Positions 37,501 to 51,600 of a stretch of 64,000 bases of DNA are shown here, piece after piece. Position numbers and translations under genes: made by a program. The stretch is taken from contig JAWQEG010001225.1 in NCBI GenBank assembly GCA_033782935.1, positions 439,001 through 503,000 of the forward strand. Direction: 5' to 3'. Origin of the DNA: Petrolisthes cinctipes. Taxonomy: Eukaryota > Arthropoda > Malacostraca > Decapoda > Porcellanidae. The notes below the pieces were generated by a model, which was not told the origin of the DNA, made no database searches, and saw only the letters and a list, made by a program, of their open reading frames with translations. Position 1 is the stretch's first letter; each line of letters starts with the position of its first letter.

Positions 37501-37698
37501 TAGTTTACGTGTAAATAACTAAATATTCAGGGCCCAGGCACGGCAGGCAGTTCACGTGTAAATAACTAAATATTTCAGGCCCAGGCACGGCAGCCAGTTC
37601 ACGTGTAAATTACTAAATATTCCAGGCCACCATTCACTGACCGGTCCTCACACACTGTACTGCACTCACTGTGTGGCACGTCATGTGTAGCCAGGCAC
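34587..37698. repeat. 3.1-kb segment duplicated from about 3776-6887 (offset 30811)
   Basis: Marker pairs at 30811 include GTCATCACAC (4793/35604), CCATGCAAGG (5529/36340) and TATCCAGG (5746/36557). The first 1.75 kb of it is present a third time at 19138-20887. The match ends where 6879 onward reads AACCAGGCAAGGC but 37690 onward reads GCCAGGCACGGC and enters the partial block B also found at 3153. Confidence 0.87.
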
Positions 37699-38230
37699 GG
37701 CAGGCAGTTCACGTGTAAATAACTAAATATTCCGGGCCGCCATCCACTGACCGGTCCTCACACACTGTACTGCACTCACTATGTGGCACGTCACGTGTAG
37801 CCAGGCTCGGCAGGCAGTTCACATGTAAATAACTAAATATTTCAGGCCGCCATTCACTGACCGTTCCTTACACACTGTACTGCACTTACTGTGTGGCACG
37901 TCACGTGTAGCCAGGCACGGCAGGCAGTTCACGTGTAAATAACTAAATATTCCAGGCCCAGGCACGGCAGCCAGTTCACGTGTAAATAACTAAATATTCC
38001 AGGCCGCCATCCACTGACCGGTCCTCACACAATGTAGTGCACTCACTGTGTGGCACGTCACGTGTAGCCAGGCACGGCAGGCAGTTCACATGTAAATAAC
38101 TAAATATTCCAGGTCGCCATCCACTGACCGTTCGTCATACACTGTACTGCACTCACTGTATGTCATGTCACATGTAGCCAGGCAAGGCAGGTAATTAACT
38201 TTTAGCCAGGCAAGGCAGGCAGTTCATGTG
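36507..38230. repeat. 1.72-kb repeat, left copy (period 2023)
   Basis: It matches 38530-40253 at offset 2023: TATCCAGG 36557/38580 and TAATTAAC 38192/40215. It contains HOR-A units followed by a short block-B fragment (b8, b9, b13, b14 plus 28 bp). At its end the 28-bp element is joined to CATGTGGAAATAAC, a HOR-A a11 unit, instead of the usual 108-bp unit. The 38231-38529 spacer is a11, a12, a13 and part of a14. Confidence 0.87.
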
Positions 38231-38529
38231 GAAATAACTAAATATTCCAGGCCGCCATCCACTGATCGTTCCTCACACACTGTACTGCACTCACTGTGTG
38301 TCACGTCACGTGTAGCCAGGCTCGGCAGGCAGTTCACATGTAAATAACTAAATATTCCAGGCCCAGGCACAGCAGCCAGTTCATGTGTAAACAACTAAAT
38401 ATTCCAGGCCGCCATCCACTGACCGGTCCTCACACACTGTACTGCACTCACTCTGTGGCGCGTCACGTGTAGCCAGGCACAGCAGGCAGTTCACGTGTAA
38501 ATAACTAAATATTCCGGGCCGCCATTCAA

Positions 38530-40253
38530 TGACCGGTCCTCACACACTGTACTGCACTCACTATGTGGCACGTCACGTGTATCCAGGCACAGCAGGCAGT
38601 TCACGTGTAAATAACTAAATATTCCGGGCCGCCATCTACTGACCGGTCCTCACACACTGTAGTGCACTCACTGAGTGTCACGTCACGTGTAGCCAGGCAC
38701 GGCAGGCAGTTCACGTGTAAATAACTAAATATTCCAGGGCACCATCCACTGACCGTTCCTCACACTATGTACTGCACTCACTGTGTGGCATGTCACGTGT
38801 AGCCAGGCACGGAAGGCAGTTCACGTGTAAATAACTAAATATTCCAGGTTGCAATCCACTGACCGGTCCTCACACACTGTACTGCACTCACTGTGTGGCA
38901 CGTCACGTGTAGCCAGGCACGGCAGGCAGTTCACGTGTAAATAACTAAATATTCCGGGCCGCCATCCACTGACCGGTCCTCACACACTGTACTGCACTCA
39001 CTGTGTGGCACGTCACGTGTAGCCAGGCACGGCAGGCAGTTCACGTGGAAATAACTAAATATTCCAGGCCGCCATCCACTGATCGTTCCTCACACACTGT
39101 ACTGCACTCACTGTGTGTCACGTCACGTGTAGCAAGGCTCGGCAGGCAGTTCACATGTAAATAACTAAATATTCCAGTCCCAGGCACAGCAGCCAGTTCA
39201 TGTGTAAATAACTAAATATTCCAGGCCGCCATCCACTGACCGGTCCTCACACACTGTACTGCACTCACTCTGTGGCGCGTCACGTGTAGCCAGGCACAGC
39301 AGGCAGTTCACGTGTAAATAACTAAATATTCCGGGCCGCCATTCAGTGACCGGTCCTCACACACTGTAGTGCACTCACTGTGTGGCACGTCACATGTAGC
39401 CAGGCACGGCAGGCAGTTCACGTGTAAATAACTATATATTCCAGGCCGCCATCTACTGACCGGTCCTCACACACTGTACTGCACTCACTATGTGGCACGT
39501 CACGTGTAGCCAGGCACAGCAGGTAGTTTACGTGTAAATAACTAAATATTCAGGGCCCAGGCACGGCAGGCAGTTCACGTGTAAATAACTAAATATTTCA
39601 GGCCCAGGCACGGCAGCCAGTTCACGTGTAAATTACTAAATATTCCAGGCCACCATTCACTGACCGGTCCTCACACACTGTACTGCACTCACTGTGTGGC
39701 ACGTCATGTGTAGCCAGGCACGGCAGGCAGTTCACGTGTAAATAACTAAATATTCCGGGCCGCCATCCACTGACCGGTCCTCACACACTGTACTGCACTC
39801 ACTATGTGGCACGTCACGTGTAGCCAGGCTCGGCAGGCAGTTCACATGTAAATAACTAAATATTTCAGGCCGCCATTCACTGACCGTTCCTTACACACTG
39901 TACTGCACTTACTGTGTGGCACGTCACGTGTAGCCAGGCACGGCAGGCAGTTCACGTGTAAATAACTAAATATTCCAGGCCCAGGCACGGCAGCCAGTTC
40001 ACGTGTAAATAACTAAATATTCCAGGCCGCCATCCACTGACCGGTCCTCACACAATGTAGTGCACTCACTGTGTGGCACGTCACGTGTAGCCAGGCACGG
40101 CAGGCAGTTCACATGTAAATAACTAAATATTCCAGGGCGCCATCCACTGACCGTTCGTCATACACTGTACTGCACTCACTGTATGTCATGTCACATGTAG
40201 CCAGGCAAGGCAGGTAATTAACTTTTAGCCAGGCAAGGCAGGCAGTTCATGTG
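38530..40253. repeat. 1.72-kb repeat, right copy (period 2023)
   Basis: Partner of 36507-38230, including the shared private CCAGTCCCAGG 47-bp unit. Unlike the left copy it continues into the 108-bp CGAAACTGC unit after the 28-bp element, the arrangement seen everywhere else. The left copy therefore probably carries the recombinant junction that created the tandem duplication. Confidence 0.86.
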
Positions 40254-42639
40254 TAAATAACTAAATATTCCAGGCCGCCATTCGCTGACCGGTCCTCACA
40301 CACGAAACTGCACACTGTGTGGCACGTCACGTATAGCCAGGCACGGCAGGCAGTTCACGTGTAAATAACTAAATATTCCAGGCCGCCATCCACTGACCGG
40401 TCCTCACACACTGTACTGCACTCACTTTGTGGCACGTCACGTGTAGCCAGGCACGGCAGGCGGTTCACGTGTAAATAACTAAATATTCCAGGCCGCCATC
40501 CACTGACCGGTCCTCACACACTGTACTGCACTTACTGTGTGGCACGTCACGTGTAGCCAGGCACGGCAGGCAGTTCACGTGTAAATAACTAAATATTCTA
40601 GGCCCAGTCACGGCAGCCAGTTCACGTGTAAATAACTAAATATTCCAGACCGCCATCCACTGACCGGTCCTCACACACTGTACTGCACTCACTGTGTGGC
40701 ACGTCACGTGTAGCCAGGCACGGCAGGCAGTTCACGTGTAAATAACTAAATATTCCAGGGCACCATCCACTGACCGTTCCTCACACACTGTACTGCACTC
40801 ACTGTGTGTCACGTCACGTGTAGCCAGGCTTGGCAGCCAGTTCACGTGTAAATAACTAAATATTCCAGGCCACCATTCACTGACAGGTCCTCACACACTG
40901 CACTTCACTCACTGTGTGGCACGTCACGTGTAGCCAGGCACGGCAGGCAGTTCACGTGTAAATAACTAAATATTCCGGGCCGCCATCCACTGACCGGTCC
41001 TCACACACTGTACTGCACTCACTGTGTGGCACGTCACGTGTAGCCAGGCACAGCAGGCAGTTCACGTGGAAATAACTAAATATTCCAGGCCGCCATCCAC
41101 TGATCGTTCCTCACACACTGTACTGCACTCACTGTGTGTCACGTAACGTTTAGCCAGGCTCGGCAGGCAGTTCACATGTAAATAACTAAATATTCCAGGC
41201 CCAGGCACAGCAGCCAGTTCATGTGTAAATAACTAAATATTCCAGGCCGCCATCCACTGACCGGTCCTCACACACTGTACTGCACTCACTATGTGGCACG
41301 TCACGTGTAGCCAGGCACAGCAGGCAGTTCACGTGTATATAACTAAATATTCCGGGCCGCCATCCACTGACCGGTCCTCACACACTGTACTGCACTCAGT
41401 ATGTGGCACGTCACGTGTAGCCAGGCAAAGCAGGCAGTTCACGTGTAAATAACTAAATATTTCAGGCCCAGGCACGGCAGCCAGTTCACGTGTAAATTAC
41501 AAAATATTCCAGGCCACCATTCACTGACCGGTCCTCACACACTGTACTGCACTCACTGTGTGGCACGTCATGTGTAACCAGGCAAGGCAGACAGTTCATG
41601 TGTAAATAACTAAATATTCCAGGCCGCCATATACTGACCGGTCCTCACACACTGTACTGCACTCACTGTGTGGCACGTCACGTGTAGCCAGGCACGGCAG
41701 GCAGTTCACGTGTAAATAACTAAATATTACGGGCCTCCTTCCACTGACCGGTCCTCACACACTGTACTGCACTCACTGTGTGGCACGTCACGTGTAGCCA
41801 GGCACGGCAGGCAGTTCACGTGGAAATAACTAAATATTCCAGGCCGCCATCCACTGATCGTTCCTCACACACTGTACTGCACTCACTGTGTGTCACGTCA
41901 TGTGTAGCCAGGCTCAGCAGGCAGTTCACATGTAAATAACTAAATATTCCAGGCCCAGGCACAGCAGCCAGTTCATGTGTAAATAACTAAATATTCCAGG
42001 CCGCCATGCACTGACCGGTCCTCACACACTGTACTGCACTCACTCTGTGGCGCGTCACGTGTAGCCAGGCACAGCAGGCAGTTCACGTGTAAATAACTAA
42101 ATATTCCGGGCCGCCATTCAGTGACCGGTCCTCACACATTGTAGTGCACTCACTGTGTGGCACGTCACATGTAGCCAGGCACGGCAGGCAGTTCACGTGT
42201 AAATAACTATATATTCCAGGCCGCCATCTACTGACCGGTCCTCACACACTGTACTGCACTCACTATGTGGCACGTCACGTGTAGCCAGGCACAGCAGGTA
42301 GTTTACGTGTAAATAACTAAATATTCAGGGCCCAGGCACGGCAGGCAGTTCACGTGTAAATAACTAAATATTTCAGGCCCAGGCACGGCAGCCAGTTCAC
42401 GTGTAAATTACTAAATATTCCAGGCCACCATTCACTGACCGGTCCTCACACACTGTACTGCACTCACTGTGTGGCACGTCATGTGTAGCCAGGCAAGGCA
42501 GACAGTTCATGTGTAAATAACTAAATATTCCAGGCCGCCATATACTGACCGGTCCTCACACACTGTACTGCACTCACTGTGTGGCACGTCACGTGTAGCC
42601 AGGCACGGCAGGCAGTTCACGTGTAAATAACTAAATATT
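40254..42639. repeat. Partial block B (b15-b21) followed by HOR-A units
   Basis: From 40254 to 40974 the b15 to b21 series is present with private changes (GTATAGCC, GGCGGTTCACG, TCTAGGCCCAGTCACGG, CACTTCACTC). From 40975 HOR-A units run a10, a11, a12 and then two unusual CACTATGTGG and CAGTATGTGG units with GTGTATATAAC, then one 47-bp unit and the 911-bp type deletion cycle seen at 6.6 kb. At 42641 two monomers present at 7944-8161 are missing and block B begins directly. Confidence 0.83.
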
Positions 42640-44722
42640 CCAGGCTGCCATCCACTGACCAGTCCTCACACACTGTACCGCACTCACTGTGTGGCATGTC
42701 ACGTGTAGCCAGGCACGGCAGGCAGTTCACGTGTAAATAACTAAATATTCCAGGTTGCAATCCACTGACCGGTCCTCACACACTGTACTGCACTCACTTT
42801 GTGGCACGTCACGTGTAGCAAGCCACGGCAGGCAGTTCACGCGTAAATAACTAAATATTCCAGGCCGCCATCCACTGACCAGTCCTCACACACTGTATTG
42901 CACTCACTGTGTGGCATGTCACGTGTAGCCAGGCACGGCAGGCAGTTCACGTGTAAATAACTAAATATTCCAGGCCGCCATCCACTGACCGGTCCTCACA
43001 CACTGTACTGCACTCACTTTGTGGCACGTCACGTGTAGCCAGGCACGGCAGGCAGTTCACGTGTAAATAACTAAATATTCCAGGCCCAGGCACGGCAGCC
43101 AGTTCACGTGTAAATAACTAAATATTTCAGGCCGCCATCCACTGACCGGTCCTCACACACTGTACTGCACTCACTGTGTGGCACGTCACGTGTAGCCAGG
43201 CACGGCAGGCAGTTCATGTGTAAATAACTAAATATTCCAGGGCGTCATCCACTGACCATTCCTCACGCACTGTACTGCACTCACTGTGTGTCACGTCACG
43301 TGTAGCCAGGCTCGGCAGGCAGTTCACATGTAAATAACTAAATATTTCAGGCCGCCATTCACTGACCGTTCCTTACACACTGTACTGCACTTACTGTGTG
43401 GCACGTCACGTGTAGCCAGGCACGGCAGGCAGTTCACGTGTAAATAACTAAATATTCCAGGCCCAGGCACGGCAGCCAGTTCACGTGTAAATAACTAAAT
43501 ATTCCAGGCCGCCATCCACTGACCAGTCCTCACACACTGTACTGCACTCACTGTGTGGCATGTCACGTGTAGCCAGGCACGGCAGGCAGTTCACGTGTAA
43601 ATAACTAAATATTCAAGGCCGCTATCCACCGATCGGTCCTCACACACTGTACTGAACTCACTGTGTGGCACGTCACGTGTAGCCAGGCACAGCAGGCAGT
43701 TCACGTGTAAATAACTAAATATTCCAGGCCCAGGCACGGCAGCCAGTTCACGTGTAAATAACTAAATATTCCAGGCCGCCATCCACTGACCGGTCCTCAC
43801 ACACTGTAGTGCACTCACTGTGTGGCACGTCACATGTAGCCAGGCACGGCAGGCAGTTCACATGTAAATAACTAAATATTCCAGGGCGCCATCCACTGAC
43901 CGTTCGTCATACACTGTACTGCACTCACTGTATGTCATGTCACGTGTAGCCAAGCAAGGCAGGCAATTAACGTTTAGCCAGGCAAGGCAGGCAGTTCATG
44001 TGTAAATAACTAAATATTCCAGGCCGCCATTCGCTGACCGGTCCTCACACACGAAACTGCACACTGTGTGGCACGTCACGTGTAGCCAGGCACGGCAGGC
44101 AGTTCACGTGTAAATAACTAAATATTCCAGGCCGCCATCCACTGACCGGTCCTCACACACTGTACTGCACTCACTTTGTGGCACGTCACGTGTAGCCAGG
44201 CACGGCAGGCAGTTCACGTGTAAATAACTAAATATTCCAGGCCGCCATTCACTGACCGGTCCTCACACACTGTACTGCACTTACTGTGTGGCACGTCACG
44301 TGTAGCCAGGCACGGCATGCAGTTCACGTGTAAATAACTAAATATTCCAGGCCCAGGCACGGCAGCCAGTTCACGTGTAAATAACTAAATATTCCAGACC
44401 GCCATCCACTGACCGGTCCTCACACACTGTACTGCACTCACTGTGTGGCACGTCACGTGTAGCCAGGCACGGCAGGCAGTTCACGTGTAAATAACTAAAT
44501 ATTCCAGGGCACCATCCACTGACCGTTCCTCACACTCTGTACTGCACTCACTGTGTGTCACGTCACGTGTAGCCAGGCTCGGCAGCCAGTTCACGTGTAA
44601 ATAACTAAATATTCCAGGCTGCCATTCACTGACAGGTCCTCACACACTGTACTGCACTCACTGTGTGGGACGTCACGTGTAGCCAGGCACGGCGGCAGTT
44701 CACGTGTAAATAACTAAATATT
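42640..44722. repeat. Block B, intact 2083-bp compound repeat (copy 4)
   Basis: Same order and length as the copy at 8162, which it matches at offset 34478. Shared private features include CCAAGCAAGGC before the 28-bp element (9486/43964) and the GTGTGGGACG of the b21 unit. It has its own changes AATATTCAAGGCC and GTACTGAACTC near 43615-43655. Copies 1 and 4 form one lineage, copies 2 and 3 another. Confidence 0.92.
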
Positions 44723-47700
44723 CCGGGCCGCCATCCACTGACCGGTCCTCACACACTGTACTGCACTCACTGTGTGGCACATCACGTGTAGCCAGGCACG
44801 GCAGGCAGTTCATGTGGAAATAACTAAATATTCCAGGCCGCCATCCACTGATCGTTCCTCACACACTGTACTGCACTCACTGTGTGTCACGTCACGTGTA
44901 GCCAGGCTCGGCAGGCAGTTCACATGTAAATAACTAAATATTCCAGGCCCAGGCACAGCAGCCAGTTCATGTGTAAATAACTAAATATTCCAGGCCGCCA
45001 TCCACTGACCGGTCCTCACACACTGTACTGCACTCACTCTGTGGCGCGTCACGTGTAGCCAGGCACAGCAGGCAGTTCACGTGTAAATAACTAAATATTC
45101 CAGGCCGCCATTCAATGACCGGTCCTCACACACTGTAGTGCACTCACTGTGTGGCACGTCACATGTAGCCAGGCACGGCAGGCAGTTCACGTGTAAATAA
45201 CTATATATTCCAGGCCGCCTTCTACTGACCGGTCCTCACACACTGTACTGCACTCACTATGTGGCACGTCACGTGTAGCCAGGCACAGCAGGTTGTTTAC
45301 GTGTAAATAACTAAATATTCCAGGCCCAGGCACGGCAGGCAGTTCACGTGTAAATAACTAAATATTTCAGGCCCAGGCACGGCAGCCAGTTCACGTGTAA
45401 ATTACTAAATATTCCAGGCCACCATTCACTGACCGGTCCTCACACACTGTACTGCACTCACTGTGTGGCACGTCATGTGTAGCCAGGCAAGGCACACAGT
45501 TCATGTGTAAATAACTAAATATTCCAGGCCGCCATATACTGACCGGTCCTCACACACTGTACTGCACTCACTGTGTGGCACGTCACGTGTAGCCAGGCAC
45601 GGCAGGCAGTTCACGTGTAAATAACTAAATATTCCGGGCCGCCATCCACTGACCGGTCCTCACACACTGTACTGCACTCACTATGTGGCACGTCACGTGT
45701 AGCCAGGCACAGCATGCAGTTCACGTGTAAATAACTAAATATTCCGGGCCGCCATTCACTGACCGGTCCTCACACACTGTAGTGCACTCACTGAGTGTCA
45801 CGTCACGTGTAGCCAGGCACGGCAGGCAGTTCACGTGTAAATAACTAAATATTCCAGGGCACCATCCACTGACCGTTCCTCACACTCTGTACTGCACTCA
45901 CTGTGTGGCATGTCACGTGTAGCCAGGCACGGCAGGCAGTTCACGTGTAAATAACTAAATATTCCAGGTTGCAATCCACTGACCGGTCCTCACACACTGT
46001 ACTGCACTCACTGTGTGGCACGTCACGTGTAGCCAGGCACGGCGGCAGTTCACGTGTAAATAACTAAATATTCCGGGCCGCCATCCACTGACCGGTCCTC
46101 ACACACTGTACTGCACTCACTGTGTGGCACGTCACGTGTAGCCAGGCACGGCAGGCAGTTCATGTGGAAATAACTAAATATTCCAGGCCGCCATCCACTG
46201 ATCGTTCCTCACACACTGTACTGCACTCACTGTGTGTCACGTCACGTGTAGCCAGGCTCTGCAGGCAGTTCACATCTAAATAACTAAATATTCCAGGCCC
46301 AGGCACAGCAGCCAGTTCATGTGTAAATAACTAAATATTCCAGGCCGCCACCCACTGACCGGTCCTCACACACTGTACTACACTCACTCTGTGGCGCGTC
46401 ACGTGTAGCCAGGCACAGCAGGCAGTTCACGTGTAAATAACTAAATATTCCGGGCCGCCATTCAATGACCGGTCCTCACACACTGTAGTGCACTCACTGT
46501 GTGGCACGTCACATGTAGCCAGGCACGGCAGGCAGTTCACGTGTAAATAACTATATATTCCAGGCCACCATCTACTGACCGGTCCTCACACACTGTACTG
46601 CACTCACTATGTGGCACGTCACGTGTAGCCAGGCACAGCAGGTAGTTTACGTGTAAATAACTAAATATTCAGGGCCCAGGCACGGCAGGCAGTTCACGTG
46701 TAAATAACTAAATATTTCAGGCCCAGACACGGCAGCCAATTCACGTGTAAATTACTAAATATTCCAGGCCACCATTCACTGACCGGTCCTCACACACTGT
46801 ACTGCACTCACTGTGTGGCACGTCATGTGTAGCCAGGCAAGGCAGACAGTTCATGTGTAAATAACTAAATATTCCAGGCCGCCATATACTGACCGGTCCT
46901 CACACACTGTACTGCACTCACTGTGTGGCACGTCACGTGTAGCCAGGCACGGCAGGCAGTTCACGTGTAAATAACTAAATATTCCGGGCCGCCATCCACT
47001 GACCGGTCCTCACACACTGTACTGCACTCACTATGTGGCACGTCATGTGTAGCCAGGCACAGCAGGCAGTTCACGTGTAAATAACTAAATATTCCGGGCC
47101 GCCATCTACTGACCGGTCCTCACACACTGTAGTGCACTCACTGAGTGTCACGTCACGTGTAGCCAGGCACGGCAGGCAGTTCACGTGTAAATAACTAAAT
47201 ATTCCAGGGCACCATCCACTGACCGTTCCTCACACTCTGTACTGCACTCACTGTGTGGCATGTCACGTGTAGCCAGGCACGGCAGGCAGTTCACGTGTAA
47301 ATAACTAAATATTCCAGGTTGCAATCCACTGACCGGTCCTCACACACTGTACTGCACTCACTGTGTGGCACGTCACGTGTAGCCAGGCACGGCAGGCAGT
47401 TCACGTGTAAATAACTAAATATTCCGGGCCGCCATCCACTGACCGGTCCTCACACACTGTACTGCACTCACTGTGTGGCACGTCACGTGTAGCCAGGCAC
47501 GGCAGGCAGTTCACGTGGAAATAACTAAATATTCCAGGCCGCCATCCACTGATCGTTCCTCACACACTGTACTGCACTCACTGTGTGTCACGTCACGTGT
47601 AGCCAGGCTCGGCTGGCAGGTTACATGTAAATAACTAAATATTCCAGGCCCAGGCACAGCAGCCAGTTCATGTGTAAATAACTAAATATTCCAGGCCGCC

Positions 47701-47770
47701 ATCCACTGACCGGTCCTCACACACTGTACTGCACTCACTCTGTGGCGTGTCACGTGTAGCCAGGCACGGC
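44723..47770. repeat. HOR-A cycles, two in tandem
   Basis: From a10 after block B copy 4, through TATATATT at 45202 and 46552, to the CTCTGTGGCGTG unit at about 47740. The part up to about 45856 matches 10245-11378 at offset 34478. The second cycle carries GCCCAGACACGG and GTCATGTGTAGCC variants that recur in the right third of the window, linking this region with the arrays beyond 48 kb. Confidence 0.83.
45202..46551. repeat. HOR-A, 1350-bp copy
   Basis: The cycle is complete in unit order from one TATATATT unit to the next. The one-base difference from 1351 is explained by a 109-bp a9 unit (GGCACGGCGGCAG instead of GGCACGGCAGGCAG near 46041). Other private changes are CATCTAAATAAC in a12 and GCCACCCACTG in a13. 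This copy lies just to the right of the fourth intact block B and is one of the more diverged A cycles. Confidence 0.88.
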
Positions 47771-48630
47771 AGGCAGTTCACGTGTAAATAACTAAATATT
47801 CCAGGCCGCTATCCACCGATCGGTCCTCACACACTGTACTGCACTCACTGTGTGGCACGTCACGTGTAGCCAGGCACAGCAGGCAGTTCACGTGTAAATA
47901 ACTAAATATTCCAGGCCCAGACACGGCAGCCAGTTCACGTGTAAATAACTAAATATTCCAGGGCGCCATCCACTGACCGGTCCTCACACACTGTAGTGCA
48001 CTCACTGTGTGGCACGTCACATGTAGCCAGGCACGGCAGGCAGTTCACATGTAAATAACTAAATATTCCAGGGCGCCATCCACTGACCGTTCGTCATACA
48101 CTGTACTGCACTCACTGTATGTCATGTCACGTGTAGCCAGGCAAGGCAGGCAATTAACGTTTAGCCAGGCAAGGCAGGCAGTTCATGTGTAAATAACTAA
48201 ATATTCCAGGCCGCCATTCGCTGACCGGTCCTCACACACGAAACTGCACACTGTGTGGCACGTCACGTGTAGCCAGGCACGGCAGGCAGTTCACGTGTAA
48301 ATAACTAAATATTCCAGGCCGCCATCCACTGACCGGTCCTCACACACTGTACTGCACTCACTTTGTGGCACGTCACGTGTAGCCAGGCACGGCAGGCAGT
48401 TCACGTGTAAATAACTAAATATTCCAGGCCGCCATTCACTGACCGGTCCTCACACACTGTACTGCACTTACTGTGTGGCACGTCACGTGTAGCCAGGCAC
48501 GGCAGGCAGTTCACGTGTAAATAACTAAATATTCCAGGCCCAGGCACGGCAGCCAGTTCACGTGTAAATAACTAAATATTCCAGACCGCCATCCACTGAC
48601 CGGTCCTCACACACTGTAGTGCACTCACTG
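47771..48630. repeat. Partial block B (b11 to b19)
   Basis: A TATCCACCGATCGG unit, a 47-bp unit (CCCAGACACGG), a GGGCGCC unit with GTAGTGC, the TTCGTCAT unit with the 28-bp element at 48151, the 108-bp unit, b16, b17, a 47-bp unit and CCAGACCGCC. It then fuses to a GTAGTGC unit with GGCACATCACATG and a TATATATTCG unit. This b11-b19 fragment recurs at about 55.98-56.8 kb, and the part from the 28-bp element onward at 60.1-60.7 kb. Confidence 0.83.
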
Positions 48631-51600
48631 TGTGGCACATCACATGTAGCCAGGCACGGCAGGCAGTTCACGTGTAAATAACTATATATTCGAGGCCGCC
48701 ATCTACTGACCGGTCCTCACACACTGTACTGCACTCACTATGTGGCACGTCACGTGTAGACAGGCACAGCAGGTAGTTTACGTGTAAATAACTAAATATT
48801 CCGGGCCCAGGCACGGCAGGCAGTTCACGTGTAAATAACTAAATATTTCATGCCCAGGCACGGCAGCCAGTTCACGTGTAAATTACTAAATATTCCAGGC
48901 CACCATTCACTGACCGGTCCTCACACACTGTACTGCACTCACTGTGTGGCACGTCATGTGTAGCCAGGCAAGGCAGACAGTTCATGTGTAAATAACTAAA
49001 TATTCCAGGCCGCCATATACTGACCGGTCCTCACACACTGTACTGCACTCACTGTGTGGCACGTCACGTGTAGCCAGGCACGGCAGGCAGTTCACGTGTA
49101 AATAACTAAATATTCCGGGCCGCCATCCACTGACCGGTCCTCACACACTGTACTGCACTCACTATGTGGCACGTCACGTGTAGCCAGGCACAGCAGGCAG
49201 TTCACGTGTAAATAACTAAATATTCCGGGCCGCCATCCACTGACCGGTCCTCACACACTGTAGTGCACTCACTGAGTGTCACGTCACGTGTAGCCAGGCA
49301 CTGCAGGCAGTTCACGTGTAAATAACTAAATATTCCAGGGCACCATCCACTGACCGTTCCTCACACTCTGTACTGCACTCACTGTGTGGCATGTCACGTG
49401 TAGCCAGGCACGGCAGGCAGTTCACGTGTAAATAACTAAATATTCCAGGTTGCAATCCACTGACCGGTCCTCACACACTGTACTGCACTCACTGTGTAGC
49501 ACGTCACGTGTAGCCAGGCACGGCGGCAGTTCACGTGTAAATAACTAAATATTCCGGGCCGCCATCCACTGACCGGTCCTCACACACTGTACTGCACTCA
49601 CTGTGTGGCACGTCACGTGTAGCCAGGCACGGCAGGCAGTTCATGTGGAAATAACTAAATATTCCAGGCCGCCATCCACTGATCGTTCCTCACACACTGT
49701 ACTGCACTCACTGTGTGTCACGTCACGTGTAGCCTGGCTCGGCAGGCAGTTCACATGTAAATAACTAAATATTCCAGGCCCAGGCACAGCAGCCAGTTCA
49801 TGTGTAAATAACAAATATTCCAGGCCGCTATCCACTGACCGGTCCTCACACACTGTACTGCACTCACTCTGTGGCGCGTCACGTGTAGCCAGGCACAGCA
49901 GGCAGTTCACGTGTAAATAACTAAATATTCCGGGCCGCCATTCAATGACCTGGTCCTCACACACTGTAGTGCACTCACTGTGCGGCACGTCACATGTAGA
50001 CAGGCACGGCAGGCAGTTCACGTGTAAATAACTATATATTCCAGGCCGCCATCTACTGACCGGTCCTCACACACTGTACTGCACTCACTATGTGGCACGT
50101 CACGTGTAGCCAGGCACAGCAGGTAGTTTACGTGTAAATAACTAAATATTCAGGGCCCAGGCACGGCAGGCAGTTCACGTGTAAATAACTAAATATTTCA
50201 GGCCCAGACACGGCAGCCAGTTCACGTGTAAATTACTAAATATTCCAGGCCACCATTCACTGACCGGTCCTCACACACTGTACTGCACTCACTGTGTGTC
50301 ACGTCCCGTGTAGCCAGGCACGGCAGGCAGTTTATGTGTAAATAACTAAATATTCCAGGCCGCCATATACTGACCGGTCCTCACACACTGTACTGCACTC
50401 ACTGTGTGGCATGTCACGTGTAGCCAGGCACGGCAGGCAGTTCACGTGTAAATAACTAAATATTCCGGGCCGCCATCCACTGACCGGTCCTCACACACTG
50501 TACTGCACTCACTTTGTGGCACGTCACGTGTAGCCAGGCACGGCAGGCAGTTCACGTTTAAATAACTAAATATTCCAGGCCCAGGCACGGCAGCCAGTTC
50601 ACGTGTAAATAACTAAATATTTCAGGCCGCCATCCACTGACCGGTCCTCACACACTGTACTGCACTCACTGTGTGGCACGTCACGTGTAGCCAGGCACGG
50701 CAGGCAGTTCACGTGTAAATAACTAAATATTCCAGGGCGTCATCCACTGACCATTCCTCACGCACTGTACTGCACTCACTGTGTGTCACGTCACGTGTAG
50801 CCAGGCTCGGCAGGCAGTTCACATGTAAATAACTAAATATTTCAGGCCGCCATTCACTGACCATTCCTTACACACTGTACTGCACTTACTGTGTGGCACG
50901 TCACGTGTAGCCAGGCACGGCAGGCAGTTCACGTGTAAATAACTAAATATTCCAGGCCCAGGCACGGCAGCCAGTTCACGTGTAAATTACTAAATATTCC
51001 AGGCCGCCATCCACTGACCGGTCCTCACACACTGTAGTGCACTCACTGTGTGGCACGTCACGTGTAGCCAGGCACGGCAGGCAGTTCACATGTAAATAAC
51101 TAAATATTCCAGGGCGCCATCCACTGACCATTCGTCATACACTGTACTGCACTCACTGTATGTCATGTCACGTGTAGCCAGGCAAGACAGGTAATTAACG
51201 TTTAGCCAGGCAAGGCAGGCAGTTCATGTGTAAATAACTAAATATTCCAGGCCGCCATTCGCTGACCGGTCCTCACACACGAAACTGCACACTGTGTGGC
51301 ACGTCACGTGTAGCCAGGCACGGCAGGCAGTTCACGTGTAAATAACTAAATATTCCAGGCCGCCATCCACTGACCGGTCCTCACACACTGTACTGCACTC
51401 ACTATGTGGCACGTCATGTGTAGCCAGGCACAGCAGGCAGTTCACGTGTAAATAACTAAATATTCCGGGCCGCCATCTACTGACCGGTCCTCACACACTG
51501 TAGTGCACTCACTGAGTGTCACGTCACGTGTAGCCAGGCACGGCAGGCAGTTCACGTGTAAATAACTAAATATTCCAGGGCACCATCCACTGACCGTTCC

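Noticed and set aside
49641..50021. Minus-strand open frame of 126 codons, identical in product at 61654-62034
   Set aside because: The frame stays open only because a one-base deletion (AATAACAAAT) and a one-base insertion (GACCTGGTCC) alter the unit length locally. The identity of the two products follows from the 12013-bp duplication, and the one difference seen is synonymous by chance (CCG/CCA). No ordinary coding signature or upstream signal is visible.
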